Source: Anatilimnocola aggregata (GTDB taxonomy: Bacteria; Planctomycetota; Planctomycetia; Pirellulales; Pirellulaceae). Taken from it: a stretch of DNA of 64,000 bases. The stretch covers positions 3,968,001 through 4,032,000 of the forward strand of contig NZ_CP036274.1 of the NCBI RefSeq assembly GCF_007747655.1, in the 5' to 3' direction. The position numbers were made by a program, and so were the translations under genes. Below are positions 32,754 through 42,146 of the stretch, piece by piece. The notes under the pieces were generated by a model. That model had not been told where the DNA came from, made no database searches, and saw nothing but the letters and a program-made list of their open reading frames with translations. The stretch's first letter is position 1; the number at the start of each line of letters is the position of its first letter.

Positions 32754-34541
32754 GTGGAAGTCCTGAAAAATCCGACCCGGAATTTGTTTTTCACGGGCAA
32801 AGGGGGCGTGGGCAAGACTTCCTTGGCGTGCGCCGTAGCCATTTCACTCGCAGACTCCGGCAAGCGAGTCTTACTCGTGAGCACGGACCCTGCGTCAAAC
32901 CTGGACGAAGTGCTGGGAGTGCAGCTGAACCAGAAGCCGACCGAAATCCCTAGCGTGCCGCGACTGCTGGCGATGAATATTGATCCCGAAGCGGCGGCGC
33001 GCGATTATCGCGAAAAAATGGTCGGCCCCTATCGCGGGATTCTGCCTGACGCCGCGCTCCAGAGCATGGAAGAACAACTCTCGGGCTCCTGCACGGTTGA
33101 GATTGCTGCGTTTGATGAGTTCGCCAAATTGCTCGGTGATCGGCAGGCTACCGCAGAGTTTGATCACGTCATCTTCGATACCGCGCCGACGGGACATACT
33201 TTGCGGCTCCTGACTTTGCCTTCGGCGTGGAGCGGTTTTCTTGCGGATAATACGACGGGCACTTCCTGCCTGGGTCCGCTCGCCGGTTTACATGCCCAGC
33301 AGCAACTCTATCAGCAAACGGTGCGGTCGCTGAGCAACCCTGCTCTGACCACGCTGGTCCTTGTCGCGCGGGCGGACATCGCGGCCTTCGCAGAAGCCGC
33401 ACGCACCAGCGGTGAGCTATCTGCCTTAGGTGTGAACAACCAGCATCTAATTATCAACGGCGTCTTTCGCGCAGCGGATCTCCACGATCCCGTGGCGCAA
33501 TCCATGCAACGGCGAGCCGATCAGGCACTGGCGAAATTCCCCGCGTCGCTGGCATCGTTACCGCGCACAACCGTGCCATTGGCTCCCTTCGGTTTACTGG
33601 GCGCTGATGCCCTGCGGGCGATTGCAGCAGGCCGAATGGAGGAATCGGCCTGGTCGGAAAATTCGGTTCATGCCGCGGACGAATTGCATTTGGGTACCCT
33701 GCCTGTTCTGATCGAGGAACTCGCCAGCGCCGGACGAGGCGTCGTAATGACGATGGGAAAGGGTGGCGTTGGAAAGACGACTGTGGCCGCAGCCGTCGCC
33801 GTGGCGTTAGCGGATCGGGGCTTTCCCGTACATCTTTCCACCACCGATCCCGCCGCCCATCTGGCAGCGGCCGTGCATGGAACCTTGGCTAATCTCCAAG
33901 TCAGCAAGATTGATCCGCGGGCAGAAATTGCCGCCTATTCGGCCGAGGTGATGGCGACGGCCGGCGGCAATCTCGACGAGCATGGCCGAGCACTATTGGC
34001 AGAAGACCTCCGCTCCCCTTGTACGGAAGAGATCGCCGTCTTTCGCGCGTTTGCAGCCGCTGTGGATCGTGGGCGAGATGGTTTCGTAGTTCTGGACACC
34101 GCCCCGACCGGTCACACGATATTGCTATTGGATGCTGCCTTGGCTTATCACCGCGAAATCAGCCGCCAGGCTAGCCAGCTACCCACGAGCGTCCAGGAAC
34201 TGTTGCCCCGCTTACGCGACCCCAACTATACGCGAGTTTTAATCGTTACGTTGCCGGAGGCAACGCCCGTACATGAGGCGGCGCAGCTGCAGCGCGACCT
34301 GCGACGAGCTGGTATTGAGCCTTTCGGCTGGGTGATCAATCAAAGCCTTTCGACGCTCGATGTTCACGATCCGGTGCTAGTGTCCCGTAAACAGCACGAG
34401 GCAATATTTCTGTCCGAAGTTACCACCCTGCATGCGTCGCGCGTTGCGCTTATTCCCTGGCAGGTCGAGCCACCGGTGGGCATTGACGCATTGCGCCGCA
34501 TGGGAACTCTTCGTGCCGAGGAACTTGCCTTGCAGCAGTGA
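32754..34541 (+). CDS. arsA: ArsA, arsenite-stimulated pump ATPase (two-domain)
   Basis: 595 aa from GTG 32754. It has two nucleotide-binding halves, each with a deviant Walker A P-loop: GKGGVGKTSLACA near residues 18-30 and GKGGVGKTTVAAAVA near 333-347, and the signature DTAPTGHT in each half. The three cysteines that bind As(III) in characterised ArsA are all represented: LSGSCTVEIAAFDEF, GTSCLGPLAGL and RSPCTEEIAVF. It would energise an ArsB pump, but none is encoded nearby, so the partner must lie elsewhere on the genome or be Acr3-like. Confidence 0.95.
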   Translation: MEVLKNPTRNLFFTGKGGVGKTSLACAVAISLADSGKRVLLVSTDPASNLDEVLGVQLNQKPTEIPSVPRLLAMNIDPEAAARDYREKMVGPYRGILPDAALQSMEEQLSGSCTVEIAAFDEFAKLLGDRQATAEFDHVIFDTAPTGHTLRLLTLPSAWSGFLADNTTGTSCLGPLAGLHAQQQLYQQTVRSLSNPALTTLVLVARADIAAFAEAARTSGELSALGVNNQHLIINGVFRAADLHDPVAQSMQRRADQALAKFPASLASLPRTTVPLAPFGLLGADALRAIAAGRMEESAWSENSVHAADELHLGTLPVLIEELASAGRGVVMTMGKGGVGKTTVAAAVAVALADRGFPVHLSTTDPAAHLAAAVHGTLANLQVSKIDPRAEIAAYSAEVMATAGGNLDEHGRALLAEDLRSPCTEEIAVFRAFAAAVDRGRDGFVVLDTAPTGHTILLLDAALAYHREISRQASQLPTSVQELLPRLRDPNYTRVLIVTLPEATPVHEAAQLQRDLRRAGIEPFGWVINQSLSTLDVHDPVLVSRKQHEAIFLSEVTTLHASRVALIPWQVEPPVGIDALRRMGTLRAEELALQQ

Positions 34542-34676
34542 AATCATGGCCAATACGGAAATAATAGGTCTGGGTTACCGGAGTTGCGGCTGGCTTCTAA
34601 AGATCGTCGACCAGGCAATGAACATCATTCACACCCCCAGCACTTTCCGCAATTCTGTTTGGGATTCGGCTTGTAC

Positions 34677-37229
34677 ATGACGCTACAAACTCCCAACAGC
34701 AATGCTCAAACTGGCCTCTCGGAGGATCAAGCTAAACAACGAATAAAGCAGCACGGCTACAACGAGCTTCCCTCTTCCAAAAGTCGCAGTTTTCTGGCGA
34801 CTGCCTGGGATGTGGTCCGAGAGCCGATGTTTTTGCTGCTCCTCGCTTGCGGAACGATTTACTTGGTACTGGGGGACGTGCAGGAAGCCTTGATGCTCCT
34901 CGGGTTCGTCTTCGTGGTCTTGGGAATCACGCTCTACCAAGAGCAAAAGACGGAGCGGGCGCTAGAAGCGCTGCGTGACCTTTCTAGTCCTCGCGCGTTG
35001 GTCATACGAGATGGCGAACGTAAACGGATTGCAGGTCGAGAGGTCGTTCCCGACGATCTCGTTGTATTGGCCGAGGGGGACCGAGTTCCGGCAGATGCCG
35101 TGGTCGTTGCTTGCGATAGTTTATCCACCGATGAGTCACTGTTGACCGGCGAATCGGTGCCAGTCAGGAAGGTCGCCTGGGACGGTGTGCGAGAAATGAA
35201 TCGCCCCGGTGGCGAAGACTTGCCTTTCGTTTTCTCTGGCACGCTGGTCGTGCAAGGGCAAGGAATTGCCCAAGTTCGGGCCACTGGTGTCCAAACAGAA
35301 ATGGGCAACATCGGCAAGGCCCTGCAAACAGTTCAGGTGGAGCAAACACGGCTTCAGCAAGAAGTCGGACTGCTCGTGCGGCGGGTGGCAATCCTGGGAC
35401 TGACTTTGTGCGTCTTCGTCGTCGTGCTGTACGGAGTCACCCGTGGTAATTGGCTCCAAGGATTCCTGGCCGGGATCACCTTGGCAATGGCGATGTTGCC
35501 CGAAGAGTTCCCCGTTGTGCTAACTATCTTCCTCGCGTTGGGTGCCTGGCGATTGTCGAAGATGAACGTCCTGGCTCGCCGTGTGCCGGTCATCGAAACC
35601 CTCGGATCGGCTACCGTTCTTTGTGTGGACAAGACCGGCACGTTGACCGTCAATCGGATGTCGATTCGTAAACTGGCGGTGGACGGGATCGTTCACGACG
35701 TTGAACAACAAGCAGCCTTGCCATTGCCAGAAGAGTTCCACGAGATCGTGGAGTTTGGCATCTTGGCGAGCCAACGAGATCCCTTCGACCCAATGGAAAA
35801 GGCGTTCCATGAACTCGGCAATCGTCAACTCGCTCAAACCGAACATCTGCACGCCGACTGGAAGCTAGAGAAAGGCTACCCGTTGTCGCCCAGTTTGCTG
35901 GCGATGTCCCACGTCTGGAAATCGCCCACCGGCACAGAGTTTGTTCTTGCCACCAAGGGTGCGCCGGAGGCGATTGCCGACCTGTGTCACCTGAGCGTTG
36001 AACGAACGAAGGTCATTTTAGAGCAAGTTGCGGCAATGGCCGAAGAGGGCCTCCGTGTGCTGGGGGTTGCCAAGGGTGTGTTCGGGCAATCGACGTTGCC
36101 CGGTGAGCAACACGACTTCACCTTCGAGTTTCTGGGACTCGTAGGTTTGGCTGATCCCGTTCGCTCGACAGTCCCCGCCGCCGTTGCAGAGTGTTACACG
36201 GCGGGTATTCGTGTCGTGATGATTACCGGCGATCATCCGACTACGGCCAAGAGCATTGCTCGCCAGGCGGGACTCAAGCTCGTGGAAGAGATCATCACTG
36301 GCCCTGAACTAGAAATGTTGAATGAAGCAGAACTACAACTGCGAGTGAGGACTATCAACGTCTTTGCCCGCATGGTTCCCGAACAAAAGCTGCAGCTAGT
36401 CAATGCTCTCAAGGCCAATGGAGAGGTCGTCGCTATGACGGGCGACGGCGTAAATGACGCCCCGGCACTCAAGGCGGCACATATCGGCATTGCAATGGGA
36501 GGTCGTGGGACCGACGTGGCTCGTGAAGCCGCATCACTGGTTCTGCTGGACGACGACTTCGCATCCATCGTCCATTCGGTGCGCATGGGAAGACGTATTT
36601 ACGACCACCTGCAAAAAGCGATGACCTACATCGTGGCGGTGCATGTGCCGATTGCTGGGATGTCGATTGTGCCAGTGTTGCTTGGCGGGCCGATTGCCCT
36701 CATGCCCGTGCATATACTGTTTCTCGAATTGGTGATCGACCCGGCCTGTTCCGTCGTGTTTGAAGCCGAACCGGAAGACGCCGATGTGATGAGCCGCCCA
36801 CCACGAAACTCAGCCGAACTCCTGTTCGGCAGCCGTCTGCTTGGCCTGGGACTGCTGCAAGGTGCAAGCGCCTTGCTAATCGTTCTGGCGATCTACCTGT
36901 CTGCGTTGAGGGACTGGCTCAATGCCTCGGACGCCACCGCCTTGAGTTTCACCACGCTCGTTGTCGCCAACTTGGGCCTGATCTTTGCGAACCGCTCTTG
37001 GACCCGCACGATTTGGTCCACACTGAGGACCCCGAACGCTGCCCTCTGGTGGGTTATCGGCGGCACGACATTTTTCCTCGGCTTGGCGCTTTACGTTCCA
37101 TTTCTGCGTGACTTGTTTCACTTCTCGCCCCTGCATCCTGACGATCTGGTGTTCTGCCTGGTAGCTGGCTCAGCCAGCATTCTTTGGTTTGAGTTCTTGA
37201 AGGTGCTCAGGCAAAAGTGGTGGGCTTAA
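34677..37229 (+). CDS. P-type cation-transporting ATPase (P2/calcium-pump-like)
   Basis: 850 aa from ATG 34677 (the frame is open to 34584, but the family start LSEDQAKQRIKQHGYNELPS follows directly). Motifs: PADAVVVACDSLSTDESLLT-GES (actuator), MLPEEFPVVLTIFLALGAW (helix M4, no CPC so not a heavy-metal P1B pump), CVDKTGTLT with the phosphorylated Asp, KGAPEAI, and MTGDGVNDAPALK hinge. About ten membrane helices. Substrate inferred as Ca2+ or another divalent cation; not certain. It is 135 bp from arsA and may be part of the same metal-handling group. Confidence 0.92.
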   Translation: MTLQTPNSNAQTGLSEDQAKQRIKQHGYNELPSSKSRSFLATAWDVVREPMFLLLLACGTIYLVLGDVQEALMLLGFVFVVLGITLYQEQKTERALEALRDLSSPRALVIRDGERKRIAGREVVPDDLVVLAEGDRVPADAVVVACDSLSTDESLLTGESVPVRKVAWDGVREMNRPGGEDLPFVFSGTLVVQGQGIAQVRATGVQTEMGNIGKALQTVQVEQTRLQQEVGLLVRRVAILGLTLCVFVVVLYGVTRGNWLQGFLAGITLAMAMLPEEFPVVLTIFLALGAWRLSKMNVLARRVPVIETLGSATVLCVDKTGTLTVNRMSIRKLAVDGIVHDVEQQAALPLPEEFHEIVEFGILASQRDPFDPMEKAFHELGNRQLAQTEHLHADWKLEKGYPLSPSLLAMSHVWKSPTGTEFVLATKGAPEAIADLCHLSVERTKVILEQVAAMAEEGLRVLGVAKGVFGQSTLPGEQHDFTFEFLGLVGLADPVRSTVPAAVAECYTAGIRVVMITGDHPTTAKSIARQAGLKLVEEIITGPELEMLNEAELQLRVRTINVFARMVPEQKLQLVNALKANGEVVAMTGDGVNDAPALKAAHIGIAMGGRGTDVAREAASLVLLDDDFASIVHSVRMGRRIYDHLQKAMTYIVAVHVPIAGMSIVPVLLGGPIALMPVHILFLELVIDPACSVVFEAEPEDADVMSRPPRNSAELLFGSRLLGLGLLQGASALLIVLAIYLSALRDWLNASDATALSFTTLVVANLGLIFANRSWTRTIWSTLRTPNAALWWVIGGTTFFLGLALYVPFLRDLFHFSPLHPDDLVFCLVAGSASILWFEFLKVLRQKWWA

Positions 37230-37280
37230 GCCACTCGCACTTTTTCTAACGCGGTATTTCTCTAGAAAGTGAGAACAACG

Positions 37281-37442
37281 ATGTGCTGGCTCGACTGGTA
37301 CAACTCACTTGCCAAACCACGCTGCAATCCAGCCCCGGCGACCATTGGGCTGTTTAAAGATGCGCGGCCGAAATTTAATCGGCAATCACCGACTGGCACG
37401 TCCGACGCAAACTGCGCAATATCTGAACGCACTCAAATGAGA
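37281..37442 (+). pseudogene. N-terminal remnant of a TspO/MBR-like protein
   Basis: ATG 37281 begins MCWLDWYNSLAKPRCNPAPA then TIGLFK before becoming a non-hydrophobic tail ending at TAA 37442. The W-x-x-WYNSLAKPxxxPxPxTIG start is that of planctomycete TspO-like tryptophan-rich membrane proteins. The five membrane helices that should follow are missing, so this is a truncated remnant. TspO proteins bind porphyrins and act in stress sensing. Confidence 0.45.
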
Positions 37443-37493
37443 TAATATCGCGGTTAGGACGTCACGACCGTCTAAACTCCTGCTAGAGCGAAC

Positions 37494-39773
37494 GTGCGAA
37501 TGCCTGATAATCCCCTGACCGCCCTGGTCGTCGTCGCTGAGGAAGCGAAGCGACTTGCCCTGCATCAACTGCTGACCAAAGCCGGATTCAAGATACGGTC
37601 CGCAAGTAACGGTGCAGATGCGATTCGCTTGGCGAAAGAAATCCCTGACATTATCATTCTTGACCTACATCTCCCCGATTTAAGTGGCTTCGAGGTCTGC
37701 ACACAGATCAAAGCACAAGCCGCCACGGCCGTAATTCCCGTGCTTCACTTGTCGGATGGTCCGGTCGAGTGTGGTGACTTTGACCACCATCTGGAACGAG
37801 GGGTTGAGGCACACCTGATACATCCCGTAGAAGCTGGCGATTTTTTAGCGTCAGTTATGGCCTTGCTACGGGGCCGTCAGCTCAAAAGGCAGTTCAACGC
37901 TTTTTTGGAAGTGGCCCCAGATGCCGTGGTTATTGTGGACCACACCGGCAAAATGGTGCAAGTTAATGGACAAGCCGAAAAGACATTCCATTACGGTCGA
38001 GAGGAACTGATTGGACAGGATGTCGAATTACTAATGCCCGAACGCTTCCGAGAGCGTCACAAGGCACAGATTGCGGGTTTCGTCGCTCAGCCAATCACTC
38101 GACCCATGGGACCCGGATTGAAATTATGGGGCTTGCGCAAGGGCGGCAGCGAGTTCCCCGTGGAGATTAGCCTTAGTCCAATTCTCGACCAAGACAGTGT
38201 TCTCATCGCCAGCATCATCAGAGATGTGACGGAACGAAGTCGAACAGAAGCAGCTTTGCACATTTCAGAAATTCGCTATCGACGGCTGTTCGAGACGGCG
38301 AAAGACGGCATTCTGATCCTCGACACAGAAAGTGGGAAGATCACCGACGCCAATCCGTTTATGAGCGAGTTACTAGGGTACTCACACGAAAGCTTCTTGG
38401 GCAAGGAATTGTGGGAGATCGGACTTTTCAGCGACAAAGTCGCTAACGAAGCTGCAGTCCGCACACTTCAAGACCTGGGATACATTCGTTACGAACACTT
38501 GCCGCTGGAAACCAGCCGCGGGCAATTGGTGGAGGTCGAGGTAGTCGCCAACGCCTACCAGGAGGACGACCACAAGGTCATTCAGTGCAACATCCGTGAC
38601 ATCACTGAGCGTAGTCGCTTAGAAAAACAAATGCAGGAGCAGGCGGTTGCCTTGAAAGACCTGCATCGTCGCAAGGACGAGTTCCTTGCCATGTTGAGCC
38701 ACGAACTGCGCAATCCGCTGGCCCCGATTACCAACGCTGTACGACTTCTCAGTTTCCAAAAGCACGAAGACGACCTTAAGCACCAAGCCCGCACTATTAT
38801 TGAACGGCAGGTAGGGCAACTGACCCGACTCATTGACGATTTGCTGGAAGTCTCCCGAATCACAACCGGCCGAATCCATCTGCAAAAAGAGCGCATTGGA
38901 CTGAATGGAATTGTGGAACGTGCCGTCGAGACAGCCCGACCACTGCTCGACCGACACAAACATGCACTCATCATTGCACTGTCGCCGCAACCAATTTGGC
39001 TCCAAGCCGACGCCGCCCGAATCGAACAAGTCGTCGTCAATCTGCTCACGAATGCCGCCAAATACACGACCGATGGGGGCCACATCACGATTGCTGTGAA
39101 ACGGGAAGGAGATCAAGCTGTCCTGCGAGTGCGGGATACAGGCGTCGGCATCGCCCCGGAATTGCTCCCTCACATATTCGATCTCTTCACGCAGGCCGAA
39201 CGATCACTGGACCGTTCCCAGGGCGGCTTGGGCATCGGCCTGTCTTTGGTTCAAAGACTGGTGGAAATGCACGACGGCAAAGTCGAGGTTGAAAGCGAAG
39301 TGGGGAAAGGAAGTGATTTTGTAGTGCGTTTGCCTGTGATGGCGACGCCGACAACGCAATCTGCATCACCCCAGCCCAGAGCACTGAGCCGGACTGGACC
39401 ATCCTTGCGAGTGCTTGTCGTAGATGACAACGTGGATACAGCTCAGACACTAAGGATGCTTTTGAAAACGACCGGCCATGATGTGTTTACTGCGTACGAT
39501 GGACCAACCGCGCTGAAGGCAGTTCTCGATTTCCGACCGAACGTCGTGTTACTGGACATTGGCTTGCCGGGCCTTGACGGTTTTGAAGTAGCGAAGCGGT
39601 TGCGAGAAGATCCATCGCTTAACGATGTTGTCCTGATCGCTATGACCGGCTACGGGCAGGCGGAAGACCTGCAGCGCTCAAAGGAAGCAGGATTCAATCA
39701 CCACCTAGTGAAGCCCGCCGACTTTGAAAAGGTGTGCAAAATCCTGGCAACCGTCTCGAAGCAGGCAAACTGA
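37494..39773 (+). CDS. Hybrid histidine kinase: pseudo-receiver, two PAS, HisKA, HATPase, receiver
   Basis: 759 aa from GTG 37494 (ATG 37500 equally possible). The N-terminal receiver-like domain (about 8-125) keeps the Asp in IIILDLHLPDLSGFEV, but the acidic pair is AEE and the conserved Lys is His (HLIHPVE), so it is probably not phosphorylated. PAS domains follow at about 130-255 and 260-380. HisKA has His in FLAMLSHELRNPLA, the HATPase has NLLTNAAKYT and GGLGIGLSLV, and the C-terminal receiver (640-755) is intact: VLVVDDN, VVLLDIGLPG, HHLVKPAD. No membrane helix; cytoplasmic sensing. Confidence 0.9.
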   Translation: MRMPDNPLTALVVVAEEAKRLALHQLLTKAGFKIRSASNGADAIRLAKEIPDIIILDLHLPDLSGFEVCTQIKAQAATAVIPVLHLSDGPVECGDFDHHLERGVEAHLIHPVEAGDFLASVMALLRGRQLKRQFNAFLEVAPDAVVIVDHTGKMVQVNGQAEKTFHYGREELIGQDVELLMPERFRERHKAQIAGFVAQPITRPMGPGLKLWGLRKGGSEFPVEISLSPILDQDSVLIASIIRDVTERSRTEAALHISEIRYRRLFETAKDGILILDTESGKITDANPFMSELLGYSHESFLGKELWEIGLFSDKVANEAAVRTLQDLGYIRYEHLPLETSRGQLVEVEVVANAYQEDDHKVIQCNIRDITERSRLEKQMQEQAVALKDLHRRKDEFLAMLSHELRNPLAPITNAVRLLSFQKHEDDLKHQARTIIERQVGQLTRLIDDLLEVSRITTGRIHLQKERIGLNGIVERAVETARPLLDRHKHALIIALSPQPIWLQADAARIEQVVVNLLTNAAKYTTDGGHITIAVKREGDQAVLRVRDTGVGIAPELLPHIFDLFTQAERSLDRSQGGLGIGLSLVQRLVEMHDGKVEVESEVGKGSDFVVRLPVMATPTTQSASPQPRALSRTGPSLRVLVVDDNVDTAQTLRMLLKTTGHDVFTAYDGPTALKAVLDFRPNVVLLDIGLPGLDGFEVAKRLREDPSLNDVVLIAMTGYGQAEDLQRSKEAGFNHHLVKPADFEKVCKILATVSKQAN

Positions 39774-39806
39774 GTAGCCACATTGAACAGCTTCTCAGAT
39801 TCCGGA

Positions 39807-40079
39807 TCATAGCAGTCGAACGTCGCGCGATGCTTCTGAAGGTTCGCGGTCGATGTTCTTGGAACGCAACAGCAAATTTGCGCAGAACAATCTGTACGGT
39901 AGGGAAGCGTCACCACTCGCATCGAAGTTCGACTCGGACAAGTTGTCATCGCACCATTCCCAAAGTTCCATTAAACGGCCAGCGATTTCGCGCCGATCTC
40001 GTTTCAGCAATGAGGCCATTACTATGACCTCCGGCTTCTTCGTGAGACCCTTGCACCACTTGATCCAATCGCCAGCCAT
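39807..40079 (-). pseudogene. Fragment of a phage-type planctomycete hypothetical protein
   Basis: From ATG 40079 it reads MAGDWIKWCKGLTKKPEVIV, MASLLKRDRREIAGRLMELW and EWCDDNLSES. This MAGDWIK..T..KPEV..IA..L...R..VVG.L...W.W.D start belongs to a phage-associated family seen in planctomycete genomes, normally about twice as long. The homologous part ends near NFDASGDASL; the rest is unrelated and the C-terminal half is missing. The frame is open upstream to 40124 but without homology. Confidence 0.5.
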
Positions 40080-40230
40080 GTCGGTACTTCCCAGCGTTCC
40101 CGCTCCAGCTCCGGCATCGTTCAAAGCGACAATGACTTACGCTGACACCGAACACAAGAGCCTGTCGATCAAAATCCTAGCCCCTGATCAAGGCCTGGGA
40201 ATACGGACAAGATAAGTCATCTGCGCAGAC

Positions 40231-40282
40231 ATGCGCGCATGTGCGCGCAACCTGCGCCGGTTGATTATGGACATGCGCGCAT
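40231..40282. repeat. Twin ATGCGCGCAT palindromes upstream of the serine recombinase
   Basis: The palindrome ATGCGCGCAT occurs at 40231-40240 and again at 40273-40282, each preceded by AC and followed by GTG or ATGTG. The centre-to-centre distance is 42 bp, four helical turns. GTGCGCGCAA and CTGCGC words lie around them. It sits 90-140 bp before the small ORF that leads into the recombinase gene. Candidate operator or recombination site. Confidence 0.5.
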
Positions 40283-40374
40283 ATGTGTTTGCGCTGCGCA
40301 GGTATGTGTCCGCAGACGTGTCCCTAATCGGCGCAGACAATTGCCCTCGAGAGTGCTGCAAAGGAGGTTAGCTC

Positions 40375-40653
40375 TTGCGGCTCTCAAGGAGCAATCGTTC
40401 CGTGACATCTTCGAGTTATCTAGCTGGACTTCCGGTAGCAACCCGGCATCATGGACACGAGCCCGGTCCGGATGCCGCACGGCCGCTGTCAACTCAGTGG
40501 CTGTCGGACGAACGCATCAGCGAAGCTCGTCGAGTGTGGTCCAAGGCTTATGGCCGAGAGATCAGTGAAGACGAGGCGATCGAAATACTCATGAACGTCC
40601 GCCGGCTCGCTGAAATCCTATTGCATGCCGAAGAGGAGAAGCGAAGAACATGA
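40375..40653 (+). CDS. Small protein upstream of and overlapping the serine recombinase
   Basis: 92 aa from TTG 40375, supported by an AAAGGAGG ribosome site seven bases upstream. The N-terminal half is unstructured; the C-terminal half is a helical domain, LSDERISEARRVWSKAYGRE then ISEDEAIEILMNVRRLAEIL, of the type found in short ORFs preceding recombinases and plasmid genes. Its TGA overlaps the recombinase ATG (ATGA at 40650-40653), so the two are translationally coupled. Possible role: modulating recombinase directionality or expression; unknown. Confidence 0.65.
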   Translation: MRLSRSNRSVTSSSYLAGLPVATRHHGHEPGPDAARPLSTQWLSDERISEARRVWSKAYGREISEDEAIEILMNVRRLAEILLHAEEEKRRT

Positions 40654-42146
40654 ACGTTGTTGTCTGGGCAAGGGTATCTTCACGGAAGCAAAAGGAAGGG
40701 TATTCGCTGGACGCTCAACTACGAGTGAATCGCGAACGGGCGAGGGCCAATGGCTGGCACGTCGCCCGCGAGTTCGTAGTGGCCGAATCTGCCAAGCGAG
40801 GTGCCGAACGCCTCGCTTTCAACCAGATGTTCGCCTGGGTGAAGGCAAATGCCAAACGCGAGAAAATCAAGGCGATCCTTAGCCACAAGCTGGACCGCGT
40901 TTGCCGCAACATGAGAGATGCCGTTCGGTTGCAGGAACTGGAGGACGCCTGCGGTGTTCAACTGGCCTTCGTCGACAACCAGTTTGGTCCTGGAGCTGCG
41001 GGGGCGTTGTCGTTCAACGTGATGGCCGCGGTTGCCCAGTATTACAGCGACAACCTGAGGTCAGAGGTTCTGAAGGGCCTCGACGAAAAAGTGAAGCAGG
41101 GTTGGCCCACGGGGCTCGCTCCCTACGGTTACATCAATACAGATGATCGGGAGGCACCAGTCCAACCGCATCCGGAGAGAGCACTCACTTTAGTCCGGAT
41201 GTTCACTCTTTACGCCACTGGCGGTTACACCTTTCAGTCGCTCGCTGACTTACTCGAGCGCGAAGGTCACGTATTCCGCGCCAGTCAGCACCGATTCAAC
41301 CGAACGGCGCTGTCGTACATTCTCACGAATCGCTTTTACATCGGTGAACTGCATCGCAACTCGCAGGTCTTCGAAGGGCGTTACCAGCGACTTATTGATC
41401 GACCGACGTTTGACGCCTGCCAAGACATCATGGCTGGAAGGAATCGGCGCACCAGTACGCCCGATCACCCGTTGGCCGGTGGCCTAATCCGCTGCGAGTA
41501 TTGCGGCCAATCGATCACAGGAGAACGTATCCGTCGCCAACTCAAGGGTGGTGGCATCCGCGAACACATTTATTATCGGTGTGCGAACAACCATCCCGGC
41601 CCAGACCATCCCACGGTTCGCTGGCGATCCGAAGATCTCGAGCAGGCCATCCTCGATGATTTGGCGGCTTTACGATTCGAACCTGATCTGGCTGCTTGGT
41701 TCCGGAGCCACCTTAGCGACGCGATTACCGACCTTACCTCTCATCGTCGCCGCCAAGCCACGTCTCTCATCAAGCGTAAATCAGAACTCGCGACGATGCA
41801 GGACCGGCTGTTGAACGCGTACCTCGCAGGCACGATCGAAGAAGATACCTACAAAGCTAAGTCGAACGAGCTCAAGTCAGAGGCCGCTAAAACAGAAGAG
41901 TTACGGTGCGCCCTTGGAGATGTCGACCCATCCCGCGGTGAGATCGCACTTTCGATTTTCGACTTTACGCAAAAGGCAGCCGATCGGTGGCAGCGTTCAA
42001 ACAACGCGGTCCGGCGCGAGATCTTGGATTTGGTTTGTTTGAACCGTAGTTTGAACGACGTAAACCTAGTCACCACAAAGAGAAAGCCCTTCGACGTTTT
42101 CGTCGAAGGGCTTCAATTGGAGAATAGTCGGGGTGACAGGATTTGA
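40650..42146 (+). CDS. Large serine recombinase (resolvase/invertase family)
   Basis: 498 aa. The catalytic domain starts VVVWARVSSRKQKEGYSLDA with the nucleophilic serine in RVSS, continuing LSHKLDRVCRNMRDAVRL. The recombinase domain (PF07508-type) includes KQGWPTGLAPYGYINTD and YILTNRFYIGELH. A zinc-ribbon-like motif LIRCEYCGQSIT ...YYRCANNHPG follows, then a coiled coil (SLIKRKSELATMQDRLLNAY). It catalyses integration or excision of an element via serine-DNA intermediates. The last 19 bp of the gene (SRGDRI-stop) are the 3' end of tRNA-Pro on the other strand, and its last 20 codons include a 13-bp-stem hairpin, so its 3' end was probably created at an integration junction. Confidence 0.92.
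   Translation: MNVVVWARVSSRKQKEGYSLDAQLRVNRERARANGWHVAREFVVAESAKRGAERLAFNQMFAWVKANAKREKIKAILSHKLDRVCRNMRDAVRLQELEDACGVQLAFVDNQFGPGAAGALSFNVMAAVAQYYSDNLRSEVLKGLDEKVKQGWPTGLAPYGYINTDDREAPVQPHPERALTLVRMFTLYATGGYTFQSLADLLEREGHVFRASQHRFNRTALSYILTNRFYIGELHRNSQVFEGRYQRLIDRPTFDACQDIMAGRNRRTSTPDHPLAGGLIRCEYCGQSITGERIRRQLKGGGIREHIYYRCANNHPGPDHPTVRWRSEDLEQAILDDLAALRFEPDLAAWFRSHLSDAITDLTSHRRRQATSLIKRKSELATMQDRLLNAYLAGTIEEDTYKAKSNELKSEAAKTEELRCALGDVDPSRGEIALSIFDFTQKAADRWQRSNNAVRREILDLVCLNRSLNDVNLVTTKRKPFDVFVEGLQLENSRGDRI
42084..42113 (-). terminator. Perfect hairpin after tRNA-Pro, inside the recombinase 3' end
   Basis: Arms AAGCCCTTCGACG and CGTCGAAGGGCTT pair over 13 bp around a TTTT loop. On the minus strand it starts 15 nt past the 3' end of tRNA-Pro and is followed by TCTCTTTG, so it fits a terminator of the tRNA transcript. 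The same bases encode KPFDVFVEGL of the recombinase. Confidence 0.65.
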
